The translations under genes and the position numbers were made by a program. From positions 310,001 to 374,000 of the forward strand of contig NADL03000609.1 in assembly GCA_002205965.3 (NCBI GenBank): a stretch of DNA of 64,000 nt, written 5' to 3'. Positions 1 through 11,659 of the stretch are shown piece after piece (position 1 is the first letter of the stretch; every line of letters starts with the position of its first letter). This DNA comes from Kappaphycus alvarezii. Lineage: Eukaryota; Rhodophyta; Florideophyceae; Gigartinales; Solieriaceae. The notes beneath the pieces were generated by a model. That model did no database searches, had not been told where the DNA came from, and worked only from the letters and a program-made list of their open reading frames with translations.

Positions 1-179
1 CGCAACAAATATCTTCAATTTCAAAATGCGCAGTTACTGTAAACCTCCAACAATACCGTTTGTTTGCCCCTCCATCCTAACCCGTCATTATCCTAGCTCC
101 ACCATTAAATAGCAACATCCTATAATTCCGGATATCCCCAAACCAGTCCCAAACCAGCAGCAAGCAGCAAATGTCCTGC

Positions 180-1350
180 ACATTCTAGCAGACATTGCTG
201 TAGAGCGTGAATTGGAGCTACGGGAATTCGATGGCAGAGACAGCGAAATCAACACTGATGATGAGTCTTTACCCCTCCCCAGTTTTTGACATGTTCTATG
301 AAGCAGGCGGCTGTAAAGCCATACAAGATATGATCAATTTCGATGCTTCGGAGTTTAACACTATTTGGGGTACCACAGAGCCATTCATCAGCGAGAGTTA
401 TAATTTAGGGCCTGGAAAAGGGTAACTTTGGGGGAAAGGACTTGTAATTTATGCTTTTAACAACTTTAAAAGGGGGTGAGAAGTGGGATATTCTAGAGAA
501 TTTTTTCAGCTTTAAGCGGCCTATATTCGAGAAAATGATGACAAAATTTATGGAATTGCTCAGTAAACCGCTTTTTGAAGCTGTTTTAGAGGGAAACGGG
601 TCTCTTTTTCCTTTCAGTGAGATGCTACAGGACGGCAATAAGCTTAAGTTTAAATCTAAGTACTATTCGATTTGTAGGTAAGCCACCGACGTTACTTTTC
701 AACAAGTAAATCGACCAAGTGGAAAAATGAAAGAAAGGAAGCTTTATTTCAGCGGTAAACACAAGCTGTATGGATTCGAAGTTGAAGTTTCCGTGCTACC
801 AAAATGACAGACTCTGAATTGCTCGAAGCACTACCCTGGGTCGGTGGCTGATTTAGGCAGATATTGGTCCGCTGTCTGGAGAGTACCTTACCATTGGAGC
901 GAATTAATGGATAAAAGATACCAAGGGGAGATAGAGCTGACTCATGCATTTATTCCGAAAAAAAAGCCGCGTAATGGTATTTTAACACGCGAAGAAGAGG
1001 CTACAAACAAAAAATTGGCGTCTGATCGTATTATCGTGGAAAAATGTTTCGGACGCCTGCGCTCACTCTGGCAGTAGTTGGGAGTGAGTGGTGCTGAAAA
1101 AAAGACCTATAGGATTGATTTTTCTGTCTTTGCGCAGCGCTGTCAAACATTCACATTCAGATGCATCCGCTGTGCTGGGAAGATAATACTCACCAAAGGC
1201 AATTGAAGAAGCGGTTATATTTTATTGGCGAGGATATTGCCAGTAGGCGCCGTACTGTTCAGAAGGGCTACCGTAACAAGCGGCGCAGGCGGATTGAATT
1301 GCAGTTTCGTAATGTAGAGTTTATCGGTAATGAGTATGAGTCAGATTAAA
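180..1350 (+). pseudogene. PIF/Harbinger-type DDE transposase relic
   Basis: The translated pieces follow the order of a DDE_Tnp_4 (Harbinger) transposase. An N-terminal part around 290-420 is followed by a helical segment at 451-680. Next is a catalytic-core piece at 720-825 with the family pattern YFSGKHKLYGFEVEVS. The conserved second half at 935-1077 contains IPKKKPRNG, LTREEEATNKK and IIVEKCFGRLRSLW, where the E is the third catalytic acid. A basic tail at 1161-1349 is rich in arginine. At least four frame changes and several stops separate the pieces, so no intact enzyme is encoded. In this family the protein cuts and pastes its element at 3-bp TWA sites. I found no inverted repeats around it, so the element ends are unknown. 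Confidence 0.75.
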
Positions 1351-1441
1351 GAAAATGCACTGGAGGGAAACTGAAGTTGGAGATCTAGGAGGTTAGTGGC
1401 CGAAGTTTGGTTCCAGGAATTATCAGCGGGACCTTTAACAT

Positions 1442-1812
1442 CTAGTCCAAACCCGCAGCACTGAACGCATAGGAAGCGAAGGGTCTGTGGTCAGCGACAT
1501 GATCACTGTACAAATTCATAGTCTGCCAGCAGTGGTTATACTTCGGCGGTAATGAGTCCGCGTAAACTGAAAGACCGAGGCGACGATGGAGATGATGCTC
1601 CAATGAAAATCGGAGGCTTTGGTCGTATTGGTCAGATGCCGTTGTAGTTAGGCAACCGGAGGCTGCGGAGTGCTGAAAGGCGAGGCCGCGTGTCCGTCGG
1701 CCGGTAGCTTCGGTTCCGCAACTTACGCGGCTGGGGTCACCCTTCCAGAGGTCGTGCGTCCTGTAATCCTTGGCTTCAGCCTCTTGCAGGGCCCTACGAA
1801 AAGGGATTTGCA
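1442..1812 (-). mobile_element. RLE-type non-LTR retrotransposon tail fragment
   Basis: On the minus strand the encoded peptide carries the region upstream of the zinc-binding motif seen in the better copies of this window: an IRGLAF-like segment, then RRLGLSVYADSLPP, then a degraded Cys/His region ending in SAAGLD. The order and spacing match the copies at 11.7-13.0 kb and 13.2-14.0 kb. Only about 120 residues are present, so it is a short relic. It directly abuts the FG-rich relic that begins near 1,867 on the other strand. Confidence 0.6.
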
Positions 1813-1866
1813 GGTTGATAGGGACAGGCAACCCCTGTAATTCTTCTTGGGACATCCTCATCATCT

Positions 1867-2860
1867 TTGGGGGTAGTTGCAGCTGGATTTGTGGTAGGAT
1901 CTTCTGCACTGGGTGGCGAGCCCAAGAAAAGGCAAAAAGTGGGAGATGCAACACCCAGTGTCACCGATCCGTCCATCAGGACAGTGTCCGGCTTGAAAGA
2001 AGTGAAGACAGATGGAAACGCATTTAAGCCCGCTTCTAATATGACCCGTGACATCACTACTACACGACCAATCGCTTTCGGGCAACCTCCATCCAAAACC
2101 TCATCTGGACCCATCGGAAACTTCAAAGGTGAAACTACTCCCTCAGACCTGCACCGGCTTCATATTTGAGTCTCAAAAATCTCAACATCGAGAAGCCCGC
2201 TTCAGCCCGATTCGAAGGACCGCAATTAGAGCCGAATCCTGCTCCTAAACTAAGTGCTAGAACTATTGTCTTTGGTTCCAGCACATTGAAATAACCTCCC
2301 CATTCTTCAACATATCCTCTGAGTATCCTCTGAGTGGAACAGTGGGAAACAGCAGCATTCAACAGACTACGTTCACACCAGATCCTCCGAAGCCCGCGGT
2401 ACCTTTTGGAAATCCCAACGAAATTTCGGGGCAAGTCCATTATTTGGGCGGCAAAACTTTCCTCCTACCCATTTGGCATGCGGCTCGATTCTTTATCCCA
2501 ACCAAGACCGACAGCTGTCAACGTTTGACACAGACTTAACCTAATGCAGTCCCACAACCAAGCTTTAGCGCGCGACTTCTTCATCCACTGGAAACCTTTG
2601 GCGCACCTCAAGTAGTAATTCCGAACGCAATATTTGGAGAATTTGGTCCCGCTTGGAAACCAGAAACCTGCAAACTCTGGAGCCTCTCTCATAATAAGAG
2701 CAAAACAGAGGAACCAATAACAGTTTGGCGCAATTTTCGGGAAACTTGTTTTTGGGGCTCCTATTGCTCAAAGTGGATCCACTGGTGGACTTAATATGGA
2801 AGCAAAACAGGCACCCTCAGGTCTTCGAAATCGAAAGGTTTGAGAGGGAGAGACTCAATC
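1867..2860 (+). pseudogene. FG-repeat nucleoporin-like gene fragment
   Basis: Reading the plus strand across successive frames gives a low-complexity, Ser/Pro/Thr-rich protein with repeated Phe-Gly motifs. These include IAFGQPP, TIVFGSS, VPFGNP, NFGASPLFG, TFGAPQ, IFGEFGP and, near the end, FGAIFGKLVFGAP. Spaced FG, FGxFG and xFG motifs in a disordered background are the hallmark of nuclear-pore FG nucleoporins, which form the permeability barrier. Frames change about four times. Most changes need one restored base; for example the TAA after FGSSTLK at about 2,294 disappears if one base is added. It could be an artefactually broken gene or a truncated copy. I cannot assign it to a particular nucleoporin because no folded domain is present. 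Confidence 0.5.
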
Positions 2861-5630
2861 GATATCATTAGTGTGGCGGGGAGCGACTGCGCACAATGTT
2901 TGCAAACCCGGCGCATGAGAGGGCAAGCACATCAACAATATTGTACTGTACAGCTCGTCGCATTAGTGGGAGAAAGGACCATTTATTTTAAAATTGAGTA
3001 GCGTCGGACTAGTTATTTTATTAAAACTTAATGATTTGGTTCTTCTGAAATGACCACACACTCTGGTATTACTCGCGCTGTACAATAAGAGAATACAGTA
3101 GTTTCCGCGAAGCATCGTATCAATCCTCTCGGATCCAAAAATATGTAATTACTGTAAGTCAATCATCATTTATCAAGTGGTTGCGATATTACCAAGTCTT
3201 TGGTGGAGAGACTTAAATTAAATTGTAGGCCTCGAATAAATATATTAAAATAATTTTATTGTCACTTTAGGAACCAGAATAGAGACCAAAATATTTGCTC
3301 ATTTTCATACCACTTTCCCTTTGAACATTTAAACCAAAATTATTCAGTATACTGAGATGAATCACGAGATAAATATATTGCTCATAACTATAGGTATAGA
3401 TTCATCAAATGAAAGGAGTCGAACGTGTCAGATACGGGACCAAATTTTTCATCAACGGTAAGATGGATTAATTGAGCCAGATATCCAAAGCATTTTTTGA
3501 TTTTGTTCGTTTCAAAGTTATATCTAATTTATTGAACATCCGATCTAATTGATTTGTCTTCCGATACAAGACAAGATACAAGAAAAGTAGATATAGAGGT
3601 GAATAAATCTTTCGAATCAACAGCAACACGTAGAGGAATATTGATATTAAGTACTGAACTGCATGTTGCTGCAATAATTATTCCTTCCTCTATGGCTTTA
3701 CCAGCAGCTAATATATTACCAGTTGCAATATACTTAACAGGATGCTGAGATAAGTGTGAGTTGCAGTAAATTGTATGAAATGTAGAATTGAAATTTGAGG
3801 GTCCAATTCGCAGTCCAACAATACATCCAAGTTGCGCTTTTGTCGAGCCGGCTGGTTTTCCTGCATCAGAAAAGTCAGTAATTGATGAATTAAATTTCTA
3901 CAATTTTCATGGCGACGATATATACTGGAAGATCCGAGGGACTTTAAATTTCAATCCAATCTTGCCATCGAAGATTGAAATTATAGGTCACTAACCAAAG
4001 GATTAGAGCTTTTTTTGTAAATAGTTTGCTGTATCTGAACACATAGGGGAGAAAAATGTGCCTAAATAGACACTAGAGCTATTCAAAGAATTAATGGAAG
4101 ATTTACCGAAGAGTTTATTCCATTATTAGATTTTTTTCCTGGCGATTTTTCGTACAAGGTGAGGTTGCAGCTCATTTTATTTTTCATCAGCTGCGACATA
4201 AAATTTCAATTATCAAACTGTCTAATTTTAACACCATTGAAATTGAAAGAACCAGAAATTTCATTATTGTTCTAAGCATACATTTTTTTCAAGGTCGTGA
4301 ATATTTTTTTCTTGATTGATCAAGTGCAGTAAGAACGTTTCAGAAAATTTAACCACAAGTAGTACCAATGATCCTTTTGAAGGCATAAAAATAATTGAGG
4401 TATGTAAACAATTGATTCTAAGCCAAGATAAAAAAACTACATTTTCTGAATGTATTTGGCATGTTTCATTCGAGTTGAGAAGACCATATAATTTAGAGAA
4501 CAATAGCAAGTAAAACGATTTTTTTGTGTGTTACAGAGGAATTCTTAAATGAAAATCTCGTAAAGCTGTTGCAGATTGTAAAAATGCAGACTTGACGTCA
4601 TTTTTCTAGATTCCATTGAATCATTGTAGCAGTCGATAAAGGAATTCTAATTACCGTAGGAGAACAAGATTTTGAATATGTTTCTAAATGTGTTTTTCTC
4701 TTTGTTTCAGGTGGAGCAATTCGACCACTGCAATAATATTTTCCATCATGCACAATTTTGATGTACAAAAACGTGACTGGGTACTATAATTGAGTCGGGC
4801 GGAATATTTGAACCGTGAATTCTCGAAGAGATATCTAGAAAATTATTTTCTTACGTACTGTACTAATTTGAAATAATATGAAACGAAAGCCCAGAGTGTT
4901 GGCGACGTAAAATTTCTTTAGTTATAAATCTATTACGCTAAGAATTCAGATATTTTTATTCAGATATTTTGAATTATTTTCCAGGTAATAACTTAATTTC
5001 GTGAGCATCGATTCCGTCATTTTAGCTGTGTAGAAAATAGTTTTGATTTTGAGATTAAAGCGAATTATTTTCGGGTTCAATCGTATATATTTGAGAGAAA
5101 TGTGTTTTCAGAGCCAAATATATTTGTGCCGACTTTTGATACATCACCAACTGCTTTAGAGTGATTTAAATCATAACCATCAGCGTCAAAATATTCTTTA
5201 GTAGTTTCGTATAAAAATTTTAATTTCATCAGTACTTGGTTTTCGCAGGGGTTTCAAACCTTATCAACTTAGGTATCAATAGATTCATACAATAAATGAT
5301 TTGCATATTGGATTTGATGCGCAAGTTCATTCGATGAAACTGAATGACGGACATCTTCAATCGCTACATTAATAAATTTTCCATTTGATCCAGGCACCGT
5401 AAAGATATGCTATTTTCGTCGAAATTTAAAATTAGTTCGGGAGAAGACCATGATTCTCTTTTTTGAATAGATGGCTGAGTAAAAGTTTCCACAATATCGC
5501 CAACAGCAAGTGGAATATCGGTGACAGACTTCGATTTAAGGATAAGGCTTAATCTGCTCCTGGTAACTAGCTTATCATGAGCTTCTTTAAATCATTGGGT
5601 ATACTTCGACGATTAGAACTATTGGAGGGC
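2861..5630. other. Non-coding AT-rich stretch, nothing recognised
   Basis: Only short open frames occur here, the longest about 80 codons, and none resembles a family I know. Two adjacent plus-strand frames at 3,554-3,994 have protein-like composition but no motif. The stretch is visibly richer in A and T than the flanks and probably holds decayed repeats. Confidence 0.5.
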
Positions 5631-5639
5631 CGGGGGTGA

Positions 5640-6310
5640 CCAGTGGCGAGTTCGTATGAAGAATGAAGAGACATCATCATTTATCATTACCATTTGATAC
5701 ATGGAACATTCGAGCAATTCGAACGGTATCACTTCCAGGGGGTTCAGATAGTTTTGGAAGTTTGTAAATATAAAGGTGGCCTTGCAGCATTGCCGTCCAG
5801 TGAGTGGCAGCGATCGTGGTAGCGCTTGCGGGATTGGCAGTAACGCAAAATGCAACCGATTGCCGAAAGGCGAGGGCGCGGATGCGAAGGCGAACATCTG
5901 CATCGCTGTAGTCGGAGGGGGTGGCATCTCAAGCGTCATCCTACCAACGTTCTGTTGCCGGAGCGTCCTGTACCCTGTTAAATGTGTGAAGGTATTACAG
6001 GGTGAAACTGCAAGAATATTAGATGGGTCGCGGCCGCGGTCTGAAGAGGAAGGGCGGCCATGACTAGAAAAAGGAGCGCATGAGAGGATAGCTTGGATGA
6101 GCAGAATAGTGTGGCTGACATGCAAGGGTGTCCAACCGATCGTGAGATGCAAGGTGCGGGGTAAAGCGCAGTGCGTGAACGGACGGGGTCCGCGTCGATG
6201 ACAGTGGCAGCGACAGTGGCATGGAGCGAGGGGTGAATTGCGGAGAAACCATATCCGCCCAGACGGACGGGAGGTAAACTTGATCCCGGCTTGGTCCGTG
6301 GGATTGACAT
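5640..6310 (-). mobile_element. RLE-type non-LTR retrotransposon fragment
   Basis: The minus-strand peptides match the middle of the retrotransposon tail found at 11.7-13.0 kb. A LGGYGFSAIHPSLHATVAAT segment corresponds to LGGQGFESIASCLHGAAAAS in that copy, followed by IDADPVRSRTAL against IDAAPARQRTSA. Further on, a degraded DADIRxRIRGLAF-like part ends in THWTAML, matching THWQTML. The order is preserved but the frame changes repeatedly. The fragment stops before the zinc and nuclease motifs, so it is an internal remnant. Confidence 0.65.
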
Positions 6311-6664
6311 TGTGAAGGGACTGGTACGAGGCCTCTCGGACGCTAACCCTGTCGCTCTAACAGAAGCAGCAAATCATCGGAAGGCACTTTCATCGCAAAA
6401 AAAGGCGAGAAGGAAACGAGGGCTTCTCTCGCTGGGAGGTCAAGGACGACAATACCGCATCTGCGGGGCACGGTTCTCTCTCCATGTCTGTCGACAGTCT
6501 CTTTACGAGTGTCAGCGCGGATTTAGGCTTGTGAAAGAGCAGTAGATACAGCGGATCCCTATCAATCTGGACAATTTCAGGGCAGAGGCAATCGCCATTG
6601 AAATTAGATTCACTGCCCTATCTAGTGCGCCGCCGAGTCCGTATTCCCCAAATCAAGAAATAGC

Positions 6665-6733
6665 TTAGACACTGTACTGTAGTACAGTACTGTACACATC
6701 TATACAGTACTGTACAGAGTACTGTATAGATGT
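6665..6733. repeat. (ACTGT)n pentanucleotide repeat with hairpin
   Basis: The segment alternates TACTG and TACAG units, which are the two strands of the same pentamer. It contains a perfect 17-bp inverted repeat, cacatctatacagtact against agtactgtatagatgtg, separated by 6 bases. Similar tracts recur many times in this window. Confidence 0.85.
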
Positions 6734-6764
6734 GCTAGTCTGGTTTTTTTCTATGATGCGGTCT

Positions 6765-6860
6765 TCACAGCCTGGCGGGCTTGTCGTCAAGCTCGCTCGT
6801 CCGAAGTTCTCGCCGTTGTCGTCGCCGTCTCTATCTGTAAGCCTCTGTGCTTACAGCGGA
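6765..6860. repeat. Dispersed non-coding module, copy 1
   Basis: This stretch aligns by eye with 11,480-11,560: both contain a CAGCC..GTCG..AAG..CGTCCGAAG-like core, a GTTGTCGTCG run and then a small hairpin, here GTAAGC..GCTTAC. It is probably the untranslated end of one of the local retrotransposons. No coding potential is visible. Confidence 0.5.
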
Positions 6861-7027
6861 AGTTCTTTAAGCCTCCTGAATCCTCGGTTCAGGTGGTGGA
6901 GTTTTCTTCCGGTCCCTTTCTCGCTTGAGTGGGCAATTGGTTCAGCCATTGCCCGGAGTCGTCCGTCTAGCAGAACCCGAGGTCCTGTGTATTGCGGACT
7001 TGTCTTCAAACAATAAAGCGTCATTCT

Positions 7028-7064
7028 TCTTCTTGTACAGAGTGTACTGTACTGTACACTAAGT
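7028..7064. repeat. (ACTGT)n pentanucleotide repeat
   Basis: A short run of tgtac/actgt units just after an AATAAA-containing stretch. With the copy at 6,665 it brackets the non-coding module between them. Confidence 0.75.
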
Positions 7065-7424
7065 TTCATGCGCTTATCGGGGCTTGACTCTACCGTACGG
7101 TATTATTATCACTAATTCATGGTTTACTGATATGTTTTCGTGGAGTCTACTGTACAATGACTGACCAACTACTGTACTTTCGCGACGATCAAGTTGGGTT
7201 ATCCACGTCGGCCACGTGCAGAAATACCCGCTAAGTTTTCCCAGTGTCGCACTGGCCCATCCTTCTACAGTGCCTGTAGTCATCGCGCGATAAGGATTTC
7301 TGTCGCAGTTCAAAGTCCTACGGGTTACCATCGTATCACTGACTTCTCTCGATGTCTTCCCGCAGCACCTTTTCAAATGCCATTCGCATCACTGACTTGA
7401 ACGATTTTCTCACCCTTCCACAAC

Positions 7425-8880
7425 ATGCATTCTTCCTCTTGATGGGGCCCTTCCGGACACCGCCAAATCCGACCTTACTGCAAGGGTAGAGCCACCTGGC
7501 TCTGTCCTAACCCCAATTGTTCCTGTCCAAGCCCCCTCCGACACTTCTTCTACCCGCGCAAGGGTTACCGTCAGTGATTGCCTCACCTGCTCAGGATGTG
7601 TCACTTCTGCAGATACCGTCCTTCTTTCCACGGAAAGTCTCGACCAATTCAACAAAGTAATGCTCGACAATCCAAGTCAGAAACGCGACCTCTTTACAGC
7701 TGTCTCTTTATCACAGCAGGCCGTGGCATCCATTGCGGTTCATTTCGGTCTCGATTTACAAACCACTGCAAGAAAATTGGCCACTTTCTTACGTCACCAC
7801 CTTCACTTTGATGCCGTCATTGATCTTCTTTTGCCCGCCACTTTTCATTACTCGAAGCAGCTGCCGAGTTTGTTCAACGATTTGAGAGCGGCAAACATTT
7901 GACCATAACCTCCGCATGTCCTGGTTGGCTTACTTACGCTGAGAAACTCAGGATGAAAATGTCTTGCAGTGCATCTCTAGAGTACGCTCACCACAAGGAA
8001 TGTTGGGAGTTGCAGCGCAGACCTTTTTACCGTCGGGAGATCGGCGTCCGATATGGTTATGTTCAGTCATGCCATGTCATGACAAGAAATTGGAGGCGAT
8101 TCGCCCGGAGTTTGCATCTCAAAATGCGGAGGATATGGATAATAGAGAAGTGGCTTGTGTTTTGACAGCGGGGGAGCTGATGCAAGTCTTGACGCAAAAA
8201 GGGTTTGATATGGAATCGGCGAAGGAGGGCGTATTCGATGTCCCGTTTGGTAGGAAGACAGGGGCGATTATGGCGCGGGCACCATGGTGTCAACAGACAA
8301 ATTCGGAGTTGCTGTAGGCAGCGGTTCGGGCGGATATGCCGATTTTATCCTTCGACACGCTGCAAAATCAATACTGGGTGTAGCACTGCCCGATGAGCCT
8401 CTGAAAATGGAGAAAGCAAGCAGATCCGGCGATTTGCAATCGGTCGCGGTGTCTGACGAGAGTGGGACTAGGACGTTGAGGTTTGCGCTGGCGTACGGAT
8501 TTCGAAGTTTGCAAAGCGTGTTGCGTAAAGTTCGGCGTGGAGAGTCGTCTTACAATTACATCGAGCTTATGGCGTGCCCTGGTGGTTGCAATAATGGAGG
8601 AGGCCAGCTGGAAATGAATTCATCTGTGTTGACCGAAGGTACAAGCCTAAAGCAACAATCGAGCATGCACTTGAATGCAGTAAATAACGCTTACAACCAG
8701 GCTCCAAAGGTTCCCTCGCCGATGGCTGTAACCGCAGTGCGTCGCTTTTACAATGAAATCATACTGAATGATCCGGTAGTGTTGAATCAAAGCGGATGCT
8801 GGTATGATGATAGAGTCAAGGAAATCTGCGACAGCAGTAACTCCCGCGTCGTTAGAGTGGTGAAAAGGAAGCAACAGTAA
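7425..8880 (+). CDS. NAR1: Cytosolic Fe-S assembly factor NAR1/CIAO3 (iron-only hydrogenase-like)
   Basis: The family passes Fe-S clusters from the cytosolic scaffold to the CIA targeting complex. Seen in order: the first cluster motif SDCLTCSGCVTSA at about 7,573; a segment before LPATF; TSACPGWLTYAEK near 7,908; ISRVRSPQGMLG near 7,972; SVMPCHDKKLEA; the FGVAVGSGSGGYADFI loop near 8,300; and LMACPGGCNNGGGQ near 8,570. Together these supply the cysteines of both clusters. About 485 codons fit the usual length. The frame shifts three times, each by one missing base: in TTTT near 7,845, in AAA near 7,942 and in GGG near 8,278. Adding one base at each run rejoins the conserved sequence, so assembly error is likelier than decay. 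The N-terminus also changes frame just after 7,425, so the start is uncertain. It converges on CSN5, 198 bp away. Confidence 0.88.
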
Positions 8881-9078
8881 GGCAAGATATTGATAACTTC
8901 ACTGATAGTCAAGGATTCTCTTACCAAGATAACCGCTATGTGAAACAGGAGATTTAGTCAATCGTTTCGATGACGCCAGGCGCAATTCCTACAACGGACA
9001 TGTTAACATTTTCATTTACAGCCAGAGTGCCGCAACTTGTTTAGGGCATACCACCTTTTGGCATACCACCTCGTATCG

Positions 9079-10115
9079 CTACATTTCACTGCTTTGAGTT
9101 AGAAGAGCCGGACGGGTTAAGAGCGCATTCTTGACATACATGGACATCATGGATTGCATATGCTCACTGCAGCACTTCTGCGCGTCTTTTGAAATTTGAT
9201 CAAAATGGCCCACCACTCTTGCGAGCTGCTCCTCTCTTGTCGGAGACGAAGTACCCAAGCCGCCCGTGTGGGTTTGACTTATCCAACTGAATATCCGCTT
9301 GATCTATTTTCCTTCCAAGATCGTTCAGCTGCTGGACGACATAATCTTTGCTTTGAACCAACGGCGACGTGAAAGGGCCCTCGCCCAGTACTTGTTCCAT
9401 AGCAAATCCAGGAGGGATGAATCCAGACTGCTCTTAAAGTAGGAAACCTCCAGCGGGTAGTAACTCTTGCAGTGAACACCAAAGTCTTCAATCTTATTGA
9501 TAGGGATCGTCTGATACTCACTTGGCCCCTGGTCCGGCGGCTTATAAGATGCGGGATACGTACGGAAGGCGCCCAGATCAACCTTTCCCGCGGAGATGGT
9601 CCTGATGGGATCGACGACGATAGCCAGAAACGGATCTTCATATTTCTGATGCGTACTCTGCGTTTGCACATCAATACCACTTAACCAACAACCATAGCCA
9701 GGATGCGAATGATACCAGCCGACTATGTTCTCCGCCTCGCCACCTTGGGACACTCTGTGCTGTAACCAACCAAAAACTCAAACCCCTCTCGTCCAGCATT
9801 GACACGAGTCTCGGTCCCTTCCACCGGCAACGGAAACACATCCATGATAACAAATGCCCGATTGGCAATTTTGCCTTGCATTGAGCCCATTACCTCGATT
9901 CTTCCTCCGGATCGGGCATGCATTGCCATCTTGATGAGGGCGACAGCAGAAATGTGCACATCCTTGAACCAATGCGGGTCTCGGGCCCAGGGCTTCTGCT
10001 GACGAAGTTTAGCTTGTTCGGCATCGTCGTAGAAATAACGAGAGTCATCCTCACGAGTGACTGTTCGCATGTTGTTCTCCAACTCGAAGGTGCGTCTGGC
10101 TGACTTTGAGTCCAT
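9079..10115 (-). CDS. CSN5: COP9 signalosome subunit 5, JAMM metalloprotease
   Basis: CSN5 is the catalytic subunit that removes NEDD8/RUB from cullins. The N-terminus has the [14 protein letters not shown] and [12 protein letters not shown] segments of the family. The MPN+ domain follows, with the glutamate in [10 protein letters not shown] and the zinc motif [14 protein letters not shown], so the H-x-H...D set is complete. [15 protein letters not shown] and LLWNKYW mark the region after the domain. The helical tail ends at a TAG at 9,079-9,081. Length is about 345 codons, close to the human 334. The frame changes at about 9,740 and 9,380 by one missing base each, and near 9,245 within a GAGAGG run. 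The ATG at 10,115 gives a family-like start ([10 protein letters not shown]). All key residues are kept, so I call it a live gene with sequence errors. Confidence 0.92.
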
Positions 10116-10739
10116 GGTTGTGGATAGAAGGTGGAGAGCGGGTTCAAGTGCAGGAAATCACAAGAAGCAAGATGTTCTTTCCGAAGCTTGAAGAAGGAGG
10201 GCGACGGTGAAAGTTGTCGGATGGAGAACGACGGACGGAAGGCGTCGCAGTGGAGGGTAGTAGCGAACGAAGGCTAAACAATTACTTGATCAGGACGCCC
10301 TACATACACATGTATGACTCAAGTATTGAGTAGGCAACCATCCAAAGATTTGATAATTTAATTGATCTTGTACAGTACAGTACCCTGCAATGCTTACAGC
10401 ATAGTAGAGTACAAAGCGGAACTGTACAGTAGTACAGTATCAGTACTGTACAGTACAGTACAGCATAGCGTGTGTGTCGTGGATTCCAGCTTCCTGAATT
10501 TGCTGCAGTCCTTTCAAGACATCGATCTTCAGTTTCGCTGCTCCTCGGAAAACATTTGTCTCTGCAAAAAAATCAGTGCTTCGTGGTAGTTGACGTCCAA
10601 CTTCTAAAATTATTGCATCTTCAAAGTTGTGGGACAAGCGTTCCACACAAATACTTTAAAATGGCATATGCGCATAATACACCACTGCTACTGACCTAAC
10701 AAACGGGAATGTATTTATTTCATTGAGGGGTGGGCTTCA
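10116..10739. other. Intergenic with repeat and an orphan peptide
   Basis: It holds the presumed CSN5 promoter and the (ACTGT)n tract at 10,368-10,465. On the minus strand at 10,440-10,646 a 68-codon frame has protein-like composition, with a KLKIDVLKGLQQIQEAGIH segment, but runs into the repeat. I do not recognise it; it may be the 3' end of a displaced gene. Confidence 0.4.
10368..10465. repeat. (ACTGT)n pentanucleotide repeat
   Basis: Runs of gtacagtac and gtactgtac on both sides of a short unique segment, ending in tactgtacagtacagtacag. Because the pentamer is the reverse complement of its neighbour, the tract can fold back on itself. Confidence 0.85.
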
Positions 10740-11062
10740 TAAAAAGCCTTCGGGGGGTTACGGGTTACTCAGCATAAGAAAGACCCCCGCAGTGGCACGG
10801 CATGCGAGCAAGGAGAGCAGTGGCAATACCCGACCAGATAGCATAACTGAGGCGCTGAAATATTTGACCCTACGGTATGCATGATTGAATTGACGCGCAG
10901 ACTGAAATGCGATATGTTTTGCACAGTCGTCGATAACTTGTCGCGAACGGATAGACAGAGCACCAAGTGTATCAAAAGCTAGGGGAACAAAATGCCACTG
11001 GACATGTGGGGAACGATTCGTGTCGCTGGGCAGGAGGAGCGCGGTACGCACCATTCGGGCAT
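10740..11062 (-). mobile_element. RLE retrotransposon C-terminal fragment
   Basis: The minus-strand peptide begins with FVPLAFDTLGALS, the conserved last block of the retrotransposon protein; the same block is FVPLAFDSLGSPS in the copy near 14,950. It continues with VIDDCAKHIAF and a helical end. Only the last 100 residues remain, so this is a 5'-truncated relic, as expected from incomplete target-primed reverse transcription. Confidence 0.65.
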
Positions 11063-11479
11063 ATGACCGAAGTTTGGCACCATCAGCTAGGCAGGATCAG
11101 AGCATTAATTAGATGCATGTTGAGTGCACTACTGTACCGACGATTCCTAGTCCCCACCGTCCTCCTATCTTACTGACCTCCTCACGTTTTGTTTTCGCTC
11201 TTCTCGGCGACGCGCTGAATTTGGCGCGGGCGCCGGATCTATGTCCGCTCGCATGTCCTGGGGACGGAACAACAATGCCTCAAGATCTCTCGCTGCACCG
11301 TTGTTGCTGATGGTTATTTCGAGTGGATTGTCGTCCCGCGCCCCCAGCGCACGTGGGGCGACCTGGGAAAGACGTGTAAGGACGGCTCTTCCACTCGAAC
11401 AGGGTTTTCAAAGTTCGCTATCGCTTTTCAACCTACTGTCTTTGTTACAGTCTCCGAAGGAACGTGGTCTACGCAACCC

Positions 11480-11580
11480 TGTCAGCCCGTCGGCAAGTTC
11501 GTTTGTCCGGAGTTTTCTTTGTCTTGGTTGTCGTCGTCTGTAAGTTGTCATTCTTACACTAGAAGAGAAGAAGTTTAATG
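11480..11580. repeat. Dispersed non-coding module, copy 2
   Basis: Matches the module at 6,765-6,860, including the small hairpin GTAAG..CTTAC. It lies just beyond the 3' end of the minus-strand retrotransposon at 11,660-13,025, which makes a retrotransposon 3' untranslated region a reasonable guess. Confidence 0.5.
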
Positions 11581-11659
11581 CGTTCAGTATCTACTGTGGA
11601 CTGCGCACGTCCTAACTATACGGTTAAGATCTAACCGGATGTACTTCGTCGTCCATGCG

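Noticed and set aside
3554..3994. Possible small genes in the 3.5-4.0 kb stretch
   Set aside because: No motif, start context or homologous pattern; frame length is within chance for this composition.
7845..8280. Programmed ribosomal frameshifting in NAR1
   Set aside because: Three independent sites of the same one-base type, with the same pattern in unrelated genes, fit sequencing error far better than three recoding signals.
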